Source: Asticcacaulis sp. ZE23SCel15 (GTDB lineage Bacteria; Pseudomonadota; Alphaproteobacteria; Caulobacterales; Caulobacteraceae). Taken from it: 64,000 nt of DNA. The stretch covers positions 1,907,001 through 1,971,000 of the forward strand of contig NZ_CP130044.1 in NCBI RefSeq assembly GCF_030505395.1, in the 5' to 3' direction. The notes under the pieces are model-generated. The model was not told where the DNA came from. It did no database searches and saw nothing but the letters and a program-made list of their open reading frames with translations. Positions 37,023 through 46,074 of the stretch are shown one piece after another; the first letter of the stretch is position 1, and each line of letters opens with the position of its first letter. The position numbers and the translations under genes were made by a program.

Positions 37023-38219
37023 TTAAGACGCGTCGCCGGGGGCTGTTTTGTCTGCCTGAGCCGCTTTGGCGGGCTTGGTCAGGGTCGAAACAAGCTCGTT
37101 AGCCGCCGCACCTTTGAGGGTATCGGTTACCTGCATGGCCCGGATTTCCGGGGTTTGCTGACGGTTCAGAACGGTCGTGACGTCATCGGCGGGCGCTTCG
37201 ATCACGGTCTCGGTTTCCGGCGCCTTGACCAGTTGCGGGGCGGCGGACGGGCTTATGCCGCGGTTATTGCGCGCCATCTGGGAGCGGGCGCCTTTGAACT
37301 GATAAAAGACATGGCTGCCGACGGTGGCGATACGGTCCATGCGGCCCGACCACGACGGATTGACCTGAGTGGTGTGAAAGTGGGTCGAGGTGCCCACGCT
37401 GGCCATCACATGGCCGGACAGGGCGTCTGCGGCGATCTTCTCGGCGCGCTTCCAGGCCCAGTTTTCAACGCGGCGGCCCAGGGCGCCGTTACAGGTAAAG
37501 CTGAACTGGCAGCCGGTGCGATGATAGGCGCCCTGATAGACCACATTACAGATGGTCTTGGGGTAGGCCGGATGGCGGACGCGGTTCAGGATGACTTGCG
37601 CCACGGCGCGTTGACCGGATTCGGTTTCACCGCGCGCTTCGTAATAGACGGCCTGAGTCAGGCAATCCATATCGCTGCGCGAGCGGTTATCAAGCGCGAA
37701 CGGGGCTGCAGCCTGAGAGCGCGGACGGCCCAGAAGGCCCTCTTTGCTAAGGCCCATACCGAGGCTGGCCTGAACGATCTGAGCGCCGTCATGGCTGGGT
37801 TGCTTACGAACCCTGATCTGGCGCTGAGGGCGATGCGGATCGGCGCGCAGGGACGACAGGTTCTGGGCCAGCAGGATCGATTGGCGGTCGCGCAGGGCCT
37901 GAGACGGGCTGACGGCCGGATCGTAGCGCATGGCGATCGCCATGGCGCTGCGGTCAACGGAGGCCTGATCCGTAGAGAGGGCAATCGTGTTATGAGGGGC
38001 GTGGGCCCGCACCGGTGCGACAGCGGACATGTTCAGAAAGTGTTCGTCCGCAAAGCCGTTATCAGCGACTTCAAGCAGGCGTTCAGCCTGAGAGTGGACG
38101 TTTGAGTTGCGTGACATGTGGCCACCCAGCCAGGCTGCGCCTACGGCAGCACCCAGCAGAAGGCCGATAGATGACGCCGCCATCATGGCCCGCGCTTTCG
38201 TGCGGGCAGCGAGGTTCAT
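37023..38219 (-). CDS. SleB-like cell wall hydrolase
   Basis: About 398 residues. After a short cytoplasmic N-terminus there is one membrane anchor (SIGLLLGAAVGAAWLGG) and a long linker, and then the catalytic hydrolase_2 domain (about 185-310). Its MDCLTQAVYYEARGE holds the catalytic Glu and is followed by AVAQVILNRVRHPAYPKTICNVVYQG, CQFSFTCNG and STHFHTTQVNP. Relatives cleave peptidoglycan, in spores (SleB) or in vegetative cells of Alphaproteobacteria. The C-terminal 90 residues are low in complexity. The ATG at 38219 is used; an in-frame TTG lies 11 codons upstream. Confidence 0.85.
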   Translation of the reverse strand: MNLAARTKARAMMAASSIGLLLGAAVGAAWLGGHMSRNSNVHSQAERLLEVADNGFADEHFLNMSAVAPVRAHAPHNTIALSTDQASVDRSAMAIAMRYDPAVSPSQALRDRQSILLAQNLSSLRADPHRPQRQIRVRKQPSHDGAQIVQASLGMGLSKEGLLGRPRSQAAAPFALDNRSRSDMDCLTQAVYYEARGETESGQRAVAQVILNRVRHPAYPKTICNVVYQGAYHRTGCQFSFTCNGALGRRVENWAWKRAEKIAADALSGHVMASVGTSTHFHTTQVNPSWSGRMDRIATVGSHVFYQFKGARSQMARNNRGISPSAAPQLVKAPETETVIEAPADDVTTVLNRQQTPEIRAMQVTDTLKGAAANELVSTLTKPAKAAQADKTAPGDAS

Positions 38220-38870
38220 CTTCGGAACACGCAGGTTAAGTTTCAAAACCAAAGGTTTCGAGTCCTATGTGACGAGAGCCTTTGTGGCTCCCCGGAAAAG
38301 GTGCGTAAAATTCAACTCAGTTAAGCGTACTAACTTAAAGTCTGAACCTACGGCTTTTTGCCGCGCGGGCCTGTCATGGACAACGTGGCCACCGCGTTCG
38401 GAGGTGCGGTTAACATCACAAATGTGGCGAAAATGTGTTCGCCATGAATATGATCTGAACTTAGCACAGTTCTGCCTTATAACAATAGACTATAGCTAGA
38501 GTTCATGGGGGCGGAGCGTCGTAGTTAATGCGATTTATATTGACAGGACTTTGTGAGTATAAATTACTTTGTCTTTTCGATTTGCCTGATTTTTATTGTT
38601 GGGCTGTTCTGTATTCGTTGCGCGTTGGTCAATTTAATGGCCTGTTAATAAAGTTTTAAACGAATGATGTCGGTGATTTTTACCGTATTGAGGGATGCGG
38701 CTATCCACAGGGGCGGTAAATCGCCTTGATCTCTATGAGGAAATTCGACGGGGCGGGGTGTGAGCGAATACATGTCAATAGGCCGTGTGCGGAAGGGTGG
38801 GCGCAAAAGGGGCGCGGTTGAAACATTTTGTGTTGGCATCTTTCCTTTTTATTTTAAAAAGCTACATTGT
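38220..38870. other. Long intergenic region between the hydrolase and uvrB
   Basis: About 650 bases, more AT-rich toward uvrB, with no convincing gene. It includes TTAA-N7-TTAA (38645-38659), which resembles a CtrA site, and an isolated TTGACA (38540). A GCTACATT stretch (38861-38868) fits the Caulobacter-type -10 element for uvrB. Confidence 0.45.
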
Positions 38871-38885
38871 GTTCATGACACGTTC
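38871..38885 (+). promoter_or_regulatory. LexA (SOS) box of uvrB
   Basis: GTTC-ATGACAC-GTTC is an exact match to the alphaproteobacterial LexA operator GTTC-N7-GTTC. It stands directly after a GCTACATT -10-like element, placing the expected transcription start inside the box, ideal for repression. The probable uvrB start codon is also within it. Confidence 0.8.
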
Positions 38886-41088
38886 TCATTTTAAGTCCTC
38901 GGCTCATCTCATCGCGCCGTTTTCCGTCTCAGACATGGCCCCGTCCGGCTTTTCGGATCATTCGGGGGCGTTTGCGGCTGATTTTTCGCCCCTCCATCCG
39001 GCTACATGGGTGCCGCATAAGCCTGAGCGGCCCGATAAGTCTGAGGGCGGTAAGCGCTTTCGCCTGAATGCGCCCTATGAACCGGCGGGCGACCAGCCGA
39101 CCGCCATTGCCGATCTGCTGGCGGGCATTGAGGGCCGCGAGCGCGATCAGGTGCTGCTGGGGGTGACCGGGTCGGGCAAGACCTTCACCATGGCTAAGAT
39201 CATTGAGCAGACTCAGCGCCCGGCCCTGATAATGGCGCACAATAAGACGCTGGCCGCCCAGCTTTATAGTGAATTCAAGGCGTTTTTTCCCGATAACGCC
39301 GTCGAATATTTCGTCTCCTACTACGACTATTACCAGCCCGAAGCCTATGTCCCGCGCACAGACACCTATATCGAAAAGGATTCGTCGATTAACGAGCAGA
39401 TCGACCGGATGCGCCATTCGGCGACGCGGGCAATTCTGGAACGCGATGACGTGATTATCGTGGCGTCCGTATCGTGCATCTACGGCATCGGCTCGGTTGA
39501 GACCTATACCGCTATGACTTTTGAGCTAAAGGTCGGGCAAATAATAGATGAGGCGCAACTGCGCGCCGATCTGGTGGCCTTGCAATATAAGCGCAATGAC
39601 ATGGCCTTTGAGCGCGGCAGTTTCAGAAGGCGGGGGGATGTTATCGAGATTTTCCCGGCCCACTATGAAGACCGGGCGTGGCGGATTTCGCTGTTTGGCG
39701 ATGAGATCGAGGCCCTGACCGAGTTTGATCCGCTGACGGGTAAGAAAACCGCTGACCTGAAAGACCTTAAGGTCTATGCGGCCAGCCACTATGTCACCCC
39801 GCGTCCGACCCTGAAACAGGCCATCGACCGCATCAAGGCCGAACTTAAACTGCGGCTGGATCAGTTGCGCGCCGAGGGCAAGCTTTTGGAGGCTCAGCGC
39901 CTTGAGCAGCGCACGACCTTTGACCTTGAGATGATGGAAGCGACCGGAGCCTGTGCGGGCATCGAGAACTATTCACGCTATCTGACCGGGCGCAATCCGG
40001 GCGACCCACCGCCGACATTTTTTGAATATCTGCCGGAAAACGCCCTGCTGTTTGTCGACGAAAGCCATGTCTCGGTGTCGCAGATCGGCGGCATGTATAA
40101 GGGCGACTTTGCGCGCAAATCGACCCTGTCGGAATATGGTTTTCGACTGCCGTCGTGCCTTGATAACCGCCCGCTCAAGTTCGAGGAATGGGACGCCATG
40201 CGCCCGCAGTCGGTCTATGTGTCGGCGACCCCTGGCAAATGGGAGATGGAGCGCACTCAGGGCGTCTTTGCTGAGCAGGTTATCCGCCCAACCGGCCTGA
40301 TCGACCCGCCGGTTGAGATCCGTCCGGTCTCTAAAGACGGCGCCAATCAGGTTGACGATGTGATTGCCGAGGTCCGCAACGTCGCCAAGATGGGCTATCG
40401 GTCTTTGGTGACGGTTCTGACCAAGAAGATGGCCGAGAACCTGACCGAATATATGCACGAGCAGGGCATCCGCGTGCGCTACATGCACTCGGACATCGAC
40501 ACGCTGGAGCGGATTGAGATTATCCGCGATCTGCGGCTGGGGGCGTTTGATGTGCTGATCGGCATCAACCTGCTGCGTGAGGGGCTGGATATCCCTGAGT
40601 GCGGGTTTGTGGCCATACTGGACGCCGATAAGGAAGGGTTCCTGCGGTCTGAGACCTCGCTTATTCAGACGATCGGGCGGGCGGCGCGTAACGTCGATGG
40701 CCGGGTCATTCTCTATGCCGACAGGATGACCGGCTCGATGGAGCGGGCCCTGTCTGAGACCACCCGCCGCCGTGAAAAGCAACTGGCGTTTAACACTGAG
40801 CACGGCATCACGCCCGAAAGTGTCAAGCGCGGCATCGCTGATATTCTCGACAGCCCTTATGAAAAAGGCGACCGGGTCAATGTGCCGATGGGTGTGGCTG
40901 AAAAAGATACCAAGCCGTTTCTGGGCTCCAACTTTCAGGCGACGCTCAAAGACCTTGAAAACCGGATGCGCGAAGCGGCCAGCAATCTTGAGTTCGAAGA
41001 GGCTGCCCGTCTGCGCGATGAGGTCAAGCGGTTGAAACTGCTCGATCTGGAATTTGCACGCGATATGATAAGTGGCGGGGAAGGGTAA
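38875..41088 (+). CDS. uvrB: Excinuclease ABC subunit B
   Basis: About 737 residues. The DNA-loading ATPase of nucleotide excision repair. It has Walker A GVTGSGKT, the [18 protein letters not shown] beta-hairpin that clamps the damaged strand, helicase motifs LFVDESHVS and [16 protein letters not shown], and a C-terminal UVR motif ([14 protein letters not shown]) for UvrC. A 60-residue N-terminal extension before [16 protein letters not shown] exceeds that of most UvrB proteins. The ATG at 38875 is kept because a leaderless message is possible there; ATG 38935 would also preserve all motifs. No ribosome site is seen for either. Confidence 0.95.
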   Translation: MTRSHFKSSAHLIAPFSVSDMAPSGFSDHSGAFAADFSPLHPATWVPHKPERPDKSEGGKRFRLNAPYEPAGDQPTAIADLLAGIEGRERDQVLLGVTGSGKTFTMAKIIEQTQRPALIMAHNKTLAAQLYSEFKAFFPDNAVEYFVSYYDYYQPEAYVPRTDTYIEKDSSINEQIDRMRHSATRAILERDDVIIVASVSCIYGIGSVETYTAMTFELKVGQIIDEAQLRADLVALQYKRNDMAFERGSFRRRGDVIEIFPAHYEDRAWRISLFGDEIEALTEFDPLTGKKTADLKDLKVYAASHYVTPRPTLKQAIDRIKAELKLRLDQLRAEGKLLEAQRLEQRTTFDLEMMEATGACAGIENYSRYLTGRNPGDPPPTFFEYLPENALLFVDESHVSVSQIGGMYKGDFARKSTLSEYGFRLPSCLDNRPLKFEEWDAMRPQSVYVSATPGKWEMERTQGVFAEQVIRPTGLIDPPVEIRPVSKDGANQVDDVIAEVRNVAKMGYRSLVTVLTKKMAENLTEYMHEQGIRVRYMHSDIDTLERIEIIRDLRLGAFDVLIGINLLREGLDIPECGFVAILDADKEGFLRSETSLIQTIGRAARNVDGRVILYADRMTGSMERALSETTRRREKQLAFNTEHGITPESVKRGIADILDSPYEKGDRVNVPMGVAEKDTKPFLGSNFQATLKDLENRMREAASNLEFEEAARLRDEVKRLKLLDLEFARDMISGGEG

Positions 41089-41450
41089 GCTATTATACTG
41101 TGACTATGTGGCCACGGTTGCTGTGCATAAGTCTTATGCCTATCGCTTTTTAATGACCGATTGGGGCTTTATTTGCGCACTGATGTGTGTTCGCTGTTTG
41201 TGTAAATATAAGTAAATAACAAGGGCGTGATCACAGCTTAGCTGTCGCAAAATGTCACACCGCTGAGACTTAAATGTGCTAATGTGGCACGAAAAGGGAA
41301 AAACGCCTTTACGATGGGCAATACGGCAGCATTTCGCGGTGGCCCGGCCTGTGCATAACCTGGTCTGTTGGCTTTGGCAGTGCCCAATTGCCAGACTGAC
41401 TGAGTATCATTTGTAAGAGCGTTAAAACACGGATTGTGGGGTTTAAGAGG
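41089..41450. other. Intergenic region after uvrB
   Basis: About 360 bases with short A/T runs and no clear gene, terminator or consensus site. It should contain the promoter of the following small gene. I see nothing further in it. Confidence 0.4.
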
Positions 41451-41924
41451 ATGCGTAGAACTCGTTTAAATGTCGTGCCGCCTGTCTCTAAGCCGCACGG
41501 CAAGGAAAATGGCTCAAATGGTCATGCGACCAATGGGCATATGAATGGCCACAGCAATGTGATCGAAGCTGGGTTTAATGGCGATGGCGGGCCCCACAAC
41601 GGGACTCTGGCCACGATTGCGCTCGATATGCCGTCCCTCAACCTGCCGGAAGTCAGCGTGACCGCATCCATGGCTGAGGCTTATCTGGCCAAGGGCGAAA
41701 GCCGCAATGAGCGCGTGCGTAAGCTTCAGGAAGAAGCCAAGCGTCTGGCGCGTGAGCAGATTCTGGAATTTGAAGTGCTGCTGGAAGCGACCGCCAAGAT
41801 GGCGCTCGATATCGCTGATGGCGGGGACATCTACTCCGTCGGATCGCGCGAACTGTGCCGCCGTCTGGCCGATGAATTGCCGCGCACCCTGCAAACCCTG
41901 CAAGCCATCACTAAGCGCAACTAA
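41451..41924 (+). CDS. Conserved hypothetical protein of Caulobacterales
   Basis: About 157 residues. The first third is asparagine/glycine/histidine-rich (GSNGHATNGHMNGHSN), apparently disordered. The rest is helical and looks conserved: ESRNERVRKLQEEAKRLAREQILEFEVLLEATAKMALDIADGG followed by RELCRRLADELPRTLQTLQAI. No membrane segment or signal. Function unknown. The ATG at 41451 follows GGGG-TTTAAGAGG; a GTG at 41436 would add five residues and cannot be excluded. Confidence 0.65.
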   Translation: MRRTRLNVVPPVSKPHGKENGSNGHATNGHMNGHSNVIEAGFNGDGGPHNGTLATIALDMPSLNLPEVSVTASMAEAYLAKGESRNERVRKLQEEAKRLAREQILEFEVLLEATAKMALDIADGGDIYSVGSRELCRRLADELPRTLQTLQAITKRN

Positions 41925-42011
41925 GGCTTTTCGCCGTTAACTGAAAATGACTCGCTAAACGGGGGATAATTCCCTATGAAAGCGGGTCATCATCGTGTCA
42001 GCGGAGGTACT

Positions 42012-42641
42012 ATGCGCGTCTCATCCAAGGATTTCGCCAGTACCACAATAAGTACCGCCATAGGTGTCGCCACCTTGCTTGCCCTGTCAGCCTGCGGCAA
42101 AAAGGAAGAGGCACCGCCACCCGCACCAGCCCCCGTGGTCGAAGCGCCCAAACCCCCACCCATGGAGCCTATGCCTGCCCGCAAGCCCGGTCTGTGGGAG
42201 ACGGCCTATTCCGAAGAGGGCTCTGACGGGGTGGCGCCGGTTATGAAAATCTGCATCGATGCCGAGACCGATAAGCATCTGGGGATCACCGGCAACGACC
42301 TGTCGGGCGACAAATGCACCAAGACGGCGGTGTCGCGCATGGAAGACGAAGACGGCAAACCCTATTGGGCCATGATTGCCGAATGTGACATGGGCTCAGG
42401 CGGCAAGACCGAAATCAACGGCAAATTCATTGGCGACTATACGTCGAACTATACTTTTACCGCGCGGTCTCAGACGACGGGGGCCGCACTTGAGCACATG
42501 AACCGCGTCGTCAATATCACCGTCAAATCGCGCCGCGTCGGGGCCTGCCCGGCCAACATGAAGGGCGGCGATGTCATCATGCCCGGTGATGTGAAGATGA
42601 ACCTGTTTGATATGTCGGTGGTTCCGCCCGAAGGCCAGTAG
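42012..42641 (+). CDS. DUF3617 family lipoprotein
   Basis: 209 residues. A lipoprotein signal ends in LLALSAC (Cys28), followed by a proline/alanine-rich linker and a DUF3617 domain starting at RKPGLWET, with cysteine pairs (ICIDAET and KCTKTAV; AECDM and ACPANM) that may form disulfides. The role of the domain is unknown. GGAGG lies eight bases before the ATG at 42012, which settles the start over an earlier frame. The stop directly abuts the stop of the convergent next gene. Confidence 0.85.
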   Translation: MRVSSKDFASTTISTAIGVATLLALSACGKKEEAPPPAPAPVVEAPKPPPMEPMPARKPGLWETAYSEEGSDGVAPVMKICIDAETDKHLGITGNDLSGDKCTKTAVSRMEDEDGKPYWAMIAECDMGSGGKTEINGKFIGDYTSNYTFTARSQTTGAALEHMNRVVNITVKSRRVGACPANMKGGDVIMPGDVKMNLFDMSVVPPEGQ

Positions 42642-43043
42642 TTATATCAACCAGCCTTTGGGGGTTGGGTATGGGCGGTTGTGGACCAGATGGTTGAAAC
42701 CGACCACGCTGCGGCCGACGGTCCAGATAAAGACGCTGCCGAACGCCACCCAGGCCAGAAACGGGATTTTCAGGCCGGTAATCACGATCAGCAGTATCAC
42801 CATAGCAATCCCAATCCAGAAGGTGCGCTTCTGGAACTCATAGTGGGATTTCAGCCAGTCGGGGGCATTGTCCTGAAACAGATAAATCAGGGTGATCGCC
42901 AGAATCCCGGTAAAGCCAAGGCTCATCAGGAAAATGAAGAACAGCAGATAGTTGATCATCGGCACCAGACGCGGATTGCCGAAAAAGGCTTTGAGCTGGG
43001 ACGCGGGTTTGTCGGACAAGGGGGCAGGCGTTTCGGAGGACAT
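42642..43043 (-). CDS. Small inner-membrane protein (DUF4870-like)
   Basis: 133 residues: a polar N-terminus and three or four membrane helices (LVPMINYLLFFIFLMSLGFTGILAITLIYLF, then IGIAMVILLIVITGLKIPFLAWVAFGSVFIWTVG). The ending NRPYPTPKGWLI and general layout resemble DUF4870/Tic20-like proteins, but the match is from memory. The ATG at 43043 is preferred to a GTG two codons earlier. Confidence 0.65.
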   Translation of the reverse strand: MSSETPAPLSDKPASQLKAFFGNPRLVPMINYLLFFIFLMSLGFTGILAITLIYLFQDNAPDWLKSHYEFQKRTFWIGIAMVILLIVITGLKIPFLAWVAFGSVFIWTVGRSVVGFNHLVHNRPYPTPKGWLI

Positions 43044-43080
43044 GATCACTAACTGATAAATAAGGACGTGATCAGATTAG

Positions 43081-43126
43081 AGCGCATTCCAAAAAGTGTG
43101 AAACGGTTTTTTGGACAAAATGCGCG
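43081..43126 (+). repeat. RIME-like intergenic palindrome, copy 1
   Basis: Begins GCGCATTCC and ends AAATGCGCG around AAAAGTGTGAAACGGTTTT. A nearly identical element stands in opposite orientation at 60003-60048. It resembles the widely spread intergenic elements of Rhizobiales, whose consensus I recall only roughly. Confidence 0.65.
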
Positions 43127-43165
43127 TCATAGGTATAAAAACCAAAGCGGCGCAGACGCAAGGTT

Positions 43166-43696
43166 TTAAAGTTCAGGTATAAGCACCAGTATATCCGTCA
43201 CCCCGACATCAATGCCCATCTGCGACAGCAAGGTCGTGGTCTGGCCGCGGTGATGGGTTTGGTGATTGAAGATGTGGGTCAGGACGAGACCGAGGGTTTT
43301 GGTATGGGGTTCATTGTTGCCGCGCACATAGCTGAGTGGCGTTTCAAGCGCGGCGTCATCGAGGCTATCGATATAGGTGATCATTAAGTGATCGAGGGCT
43401 TGACGGGCGGGGATATAGTCTTCAAGCCGCTCATAAAGCACGGCATTGAGCCCGGTCGGCATGGGGTAATCATGGATCGGGGTGAGCGCGCCGCTGGCTG
43501 TATGACCCGCCAAGCGCTTGCCCCAGATGATATCCGCGACGATCAGATGATTGAGTGTGCCCATGACCGAGCCGAAAAACGCCCCGCGATCGGCCCACAA
43601 ATCGTCATGACTAATCGGGCGGATGGCCGCGATCAGTTTGGCATTCATCCACTGATTATATTGCGCCAGATGGGCAAGGGCGGCTTTCTGGCTCAT
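43166..43696 (-). CDS. DinB family metal-dependent protein
   Basis: 176 residues in the DinB/YfiT four-helix fold. The probable metal ligands are His in LNHLIVAD and the two histidines of HIFNHQTHHRGQ. Members include thiol-dependent transferases and stress proteins; nothing identifies the thiol or substrate. ATG overlaps the folB stop by four bases (ATGA), so it is translated with the pterin genes. Confidence 0.85.
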   Translation of the reverse strand: MSQKAALAHLAQYNQWMNAKLIAAIRPISHDDLWADRGAFFGSVMGTLNHLIVADIIWGKRLAGHTASGALTPIHDYPMPTGLNAVLYERLEDYIPARQALDHLMITYIDSLDDAALETPLSYVRGNNEPHTKTLGLVLTHIFNHQTHHRGQTTTLLSQMGIDVGVTDILVLIPEL

Positions 43697-44046
43697 CGCT
43701 CCATAACTACGGTGCAGCCGGCTTGGTCGGCATCGGACAGGGCTTCGGGTTTGTTGATGGTGACCTCGACAGACCTAACGATAGCCAGTTCCAGCAGGTG
43801 GGTGGCGATGTCTTCAGCCAGAGACTCGACCAGCTTGATATGGCCGCGGGCGATGATATCGCGCGCAAACTGCCCGACCAACTCGTAATTGAGCGTGTCT
43901 TTCAGGCCGTGGATGGGATGGGTGCCGACGGTAATGACGGCATCGATAATCAGGGGCTGGGTGCGGCCATGTTCGTGGTCATAGATCCCGATCGCGGCCT
44001 CAACCTTTAAACCCCGGACGAAAATCTTACGGGATTTCAGGCTCAT
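43693..44046 (-). CDS. folB: Dihydroneopterin aldolase
   Basis: 117 residues, the expected size. It converts dihydroneopterin to 6-hydroxymethyl-dihydropterin and glycolaldehyde in folate synthesis. RGLKVEAAIGIYDHEHGRTQPLIIDA and the C-terminal VEVTINKPEAL, which provides the pterin-binding region, are family hallmarks. Four-base overlaps on both sides (with the pterin synthase and the DinB gene) make it the centre of a coupled operon. Confidence 0.9.
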   Translation of the reverse strand: MSLKSRKIFVRGLKVEAAIGIYDHEHGRTQPLIIDAVITVGTHPIHGLKDTLNYELVGQFARDIIARGHIKLVESLAEDIATHLLELAIVRSVEVTINKPEALSDADQAGCTVVMER

Positions 44047-44579
44047 GCGGCAGGCTCCAGATCGTTTATGCTGTGGTCGGGGCGGTGCGTCCAGGCCCCG
44101 AAGTCAAAGCTGCATTCGGCCAGATCTTCGAGGGTGAGGATGACGCTGTTGGTCGGGGTTTCTTCGATCTCAAAGCGCACGCACTCGAAATCCGGCACAT
44201 GGGCGGACAGGATGGCCCCCAGCTTATGATAGAGCGCCATAGCCACGGCTTCGGTGGTCGGATCGCCTTTGATGATCAGCAGGCGCGGCAGCAATTGCGG
44301 CTCATGTGCCCGAAAATAGCCGATCATCGGGTCGTCATGGCCAAGCTGAAAGGCATGATCAAGGGCATTGTCGACGAAGGCGTGCCAGTCGCGTTTCAGC
44401 GCCTCAAAACTCAAGGCATAGTTTTGGTGCCCCCACGCAACGGCCGAGGCCGAGGGCTTGGCTTTCAGGGTCACCTTGACGAACTCATTATGGCCATGCG
44501 GGGTCAGGCACTTCGACGAAGCGTCGGCGCGCAGGCGGTGGGCCATGGAAAAGCGGCGGGTGAACTGAATCTGGGGCAT
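44043..44579 (-). CDS. 6-pyruvoyl-tetrahydropterin synthase/QueD family protein
   Basis: 178 residues. The zinc ligands are His in FSMAHRL and the two of HGHNEF, and the catalytic Cys in C-x3-HGH (CLTPHGH) is kept as in QueD. It is longer than typical QueD (about 120), with extra residues in the middle. In front of folB it may act on dihydroneopterin triphosphate for folate or on 7-deazaguanine synthesis; the neighbours favour the pterin role. The end overlaps folB by four bases. Confidence 0.85.
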   Translation of the reverse strand: MPQIQFTRRFSMAHRLRADASSKCLTPHGHNEFVKVTLKAKPSASAVAWGHQNYALSFEALKRDWHAFVDNALDHAFQLGHDDPMIGYFRAHEPQLLPRLLIIKGDPTTEAVAMALYHKLGAILSAHVPDFECVRFEIEETPTNSVILTLEDLAECSFDFGAWTHRPDHSINDLEPAA

Positions 44580-44648
44580 AACATCAACTGGACAGAGCTT
44601 TGCCGTTGCTAAATCCTATATAGGGCGTGATGTCAAATAATGTGAGGG

Positions 44649-45407
44649 TTACAGCCCCGCCATATCGGGGGTGCGCCAGTTGAGATGCTGGCCGCCGTCA
44701 ACGCAGATCATCTGGCCCGTCACAGACGGGGCGGTCGCAAGGTAAGCAACGGCGGAGGCAATTTCCTGCGGGGTGGTCGCCTTTTGCAGCAGGATCGCGC
44801 GGGCTTCCTGAGCGAAATCCTCGGCACTCTGGTGGATCGACGGCAGGGTCGGGCCGGGGCCGACCGCATTGACGCGGATGCGCGGGGCCAGTTCCTGCGC
44901 CAGGGTACGTGTGGCGTGCCACAGCCCCGCCTTGGACAGGCCGTAACTGAAAAAGGGCGGGGACGGCTTCAGCACGCGCTGATCAATGATGTTGATGATC
45001 GAGGCACCGTCAGGGATGCGGGCTTGCGCCGCAAAGGCCTGAGACAAAAGCACCGGTGCCTTAAGGTTGGTATCGATGTGGGATTGCCAGCTTTCCTCGG
45101 TCATCGACCCCAGCCGGTCATCGGAAAAGACCGAGGCATTATTGACCAGAAGGCTGATCGGCCCAAGCGCGCCTGCCGCTTTGGGCAGCAGAGCCTTGAC
45201 GCTCCCCGTGTCGCTTAAATCGGCCTGAACGGCGACCGCCGTGACGCCGAGCGCCGACAGTTCGTAAACCAGATCGCGCGCGTCGGCCTCTGAGCGGCCA
45301 TAATGGACGCCGATATCATAGCCATGACGGGCCAGTTCAAAGGCAATGGCCCGGCCAATGCGTTTGGCGGCACCCGTGACCAGCGCGGCTTTAGAAGGGT
45401 TAGTCAA
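44649..45407 (-). CDS. SDR family oxidoreductase, pteridine reductase-like
   Basis: About 252 residues in the short-chain dehydrogenase fold. The cofactor motif TGAAKRIG, LLVNNASV and catalytic YGLSK (Tyr-x3-Lys) are visible, and GQHLNW near the end resembles FolM/PTR1-type pteridine reductases. The pterin genes that follow support a dihydropterin or dihydrofolate substrate. I place the start at the TTG at 45407, giving MTNPSKAALVTGAAKRIG; a TTG at 45422 is five codons longer. The start overlaps the stop of a small membrane peptide gene by eight bases. Confidence 0.85.
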   Translation of the reverse strand: MTNPSKAALVTGAAKRIGRAIAFELARHGYDIGVHYGRSEADARDLVYELSALGVTAVAVQADLSDTGSVKALLPKAAGALGPISLLVNNASVFSDDRLGSMTEESWQSHIDTNLKAPVLLSQAFAAQARIPDGASIINIIDQRVLKPSPPFFSYGLSKAGLWHATRTLAQELAPRIRVNAVGPGPTLPSIHQSAEDFAQEARAILLQKATTPQEIASAVAYLATAPSVTGQMICVDGGQHLNWRTPDMAGL

Positions 45408-45480
45408 TACGGCCAAAGTCAATCAGGTTCAAAGCCACTATAAAGCCCAGAAAACAGGCCAGCACACCGATGGCTACCAT
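45400..45480 (-). CDS. Candidate 26-residue membrane peptide upstream of the SDR gene
   Basis: An ATG six bases after GGGAG opens 26 codons: M-V-A-I-G-V-L-A-C-F-L-G-F-I-V-A-L-N-L-I followed by DFGRID and TAA, a single membrane helix with an acidic end. An in-frame ATG two codons earlier sits on the ribosome site itself. The stop overlaps the pteridine-reductase start by eight bases, suggesting re-initiation coupling. The helix could be a real small protein or just a leader peptide. Confidence 0.4.
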   Translation of the reverse strand: MVAIGVLACFLGFIVALNLIDFGRID

Positions 45481-45600
45481 CGTCATCTCCCATACATATT
45501 TGTGACTGATGTAACCCGGCAGTTTAGCTGTGACAAGCCTTGCGTCGGGTGGGTTGTCTTTTTATATGAAGATTAAAAGTAATAATAGGAAGTAACCTGC

Positions 45601-46074
45601 ATGGAAGACTGGAAACGCGTTGTTGAGCCCTATACACGGCCTTTGTTCTTTGCCCATTCGCGCATGACGCGGGGCAAGACCCTGGGCGTGCGCGGGCTGG
45701 TGGTTGATGAGCGCGAGCGGGTTTTGCTGGTCGAACATACCTACCTCAAAGGCTGGTGGCTGCCGGGGGGCGGTGTTGACGCTGGCGAAACGGCGGGGGA
45801 CGCCGTGGTGCGTGAGCTTAAGGAAGAGGCCGGCGTCATCGCGCGGGAAGCGCCAAAGCTGTTGTCGGTGCATTCCAATGAACAGTTCTTTCCCGGCGAT
45901 CATGTTTTGTTGTTTCGGGTCGATCAGTTTGAGGCGGGCGACATGACCTCGCATGGTGAGATCAAGAATGTCGATTTTTTCTCTATCGACCACCTGCCCG
46001 AAGATACCAATCGCGGGTCGCTGAACCGTATCAATGAGGCGCTGCGGGGGTTTCCGGCTGATCCGCTCTGGTAG
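45601..46074 (+). CDS. NUDIX hydrolase
   Basis: 157 residues. The complete Nudix box G-x5-E-x7-REL-x-EE-x-GV is present (GGGVDAGETAGDAVVRELKEEAGV), preceded by the substrate-facing LKGWWLPGG. It hydrolyses a nucleoside diphosphate linked to some group; the opening segment DWKRVVEPYTRPLFFAHSRMTRGKTLGVRG suggests a small-molecule or nucleotide-sugar type rather than MutT. AGGAAG lies upstream. The stop lies directly beside the end of the convergent acyltransferase. Confidence 0.9.
   Translation: MEDWKRVVEPYTRPLFFAHSRMTRGKTLGVRGLVVDERERVLLVEHTYLKGWWLPGGGVDAGETAGDAVVRELKEEAGVIAREAPKLLSVHSNEQFFPGDHVLLFRVDQFEAGDMTSHGEIKNVDFFSIDHLPEDTNRGSLNRINEALRGFPADPLW

Noticed and set aside
38540-38563. TTGACA followed by TATAAA as a promoter in the hydrolase-uvrB gap
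   Set aside because: The spacer is only 12 bases and no gene or terminator follows.
38645-38659. TTAA-N7-TTAA as a CtrA site
   Set aside because: It lies in AT-rich sequence where the motif arises by chance and more than 200 bases from any start.
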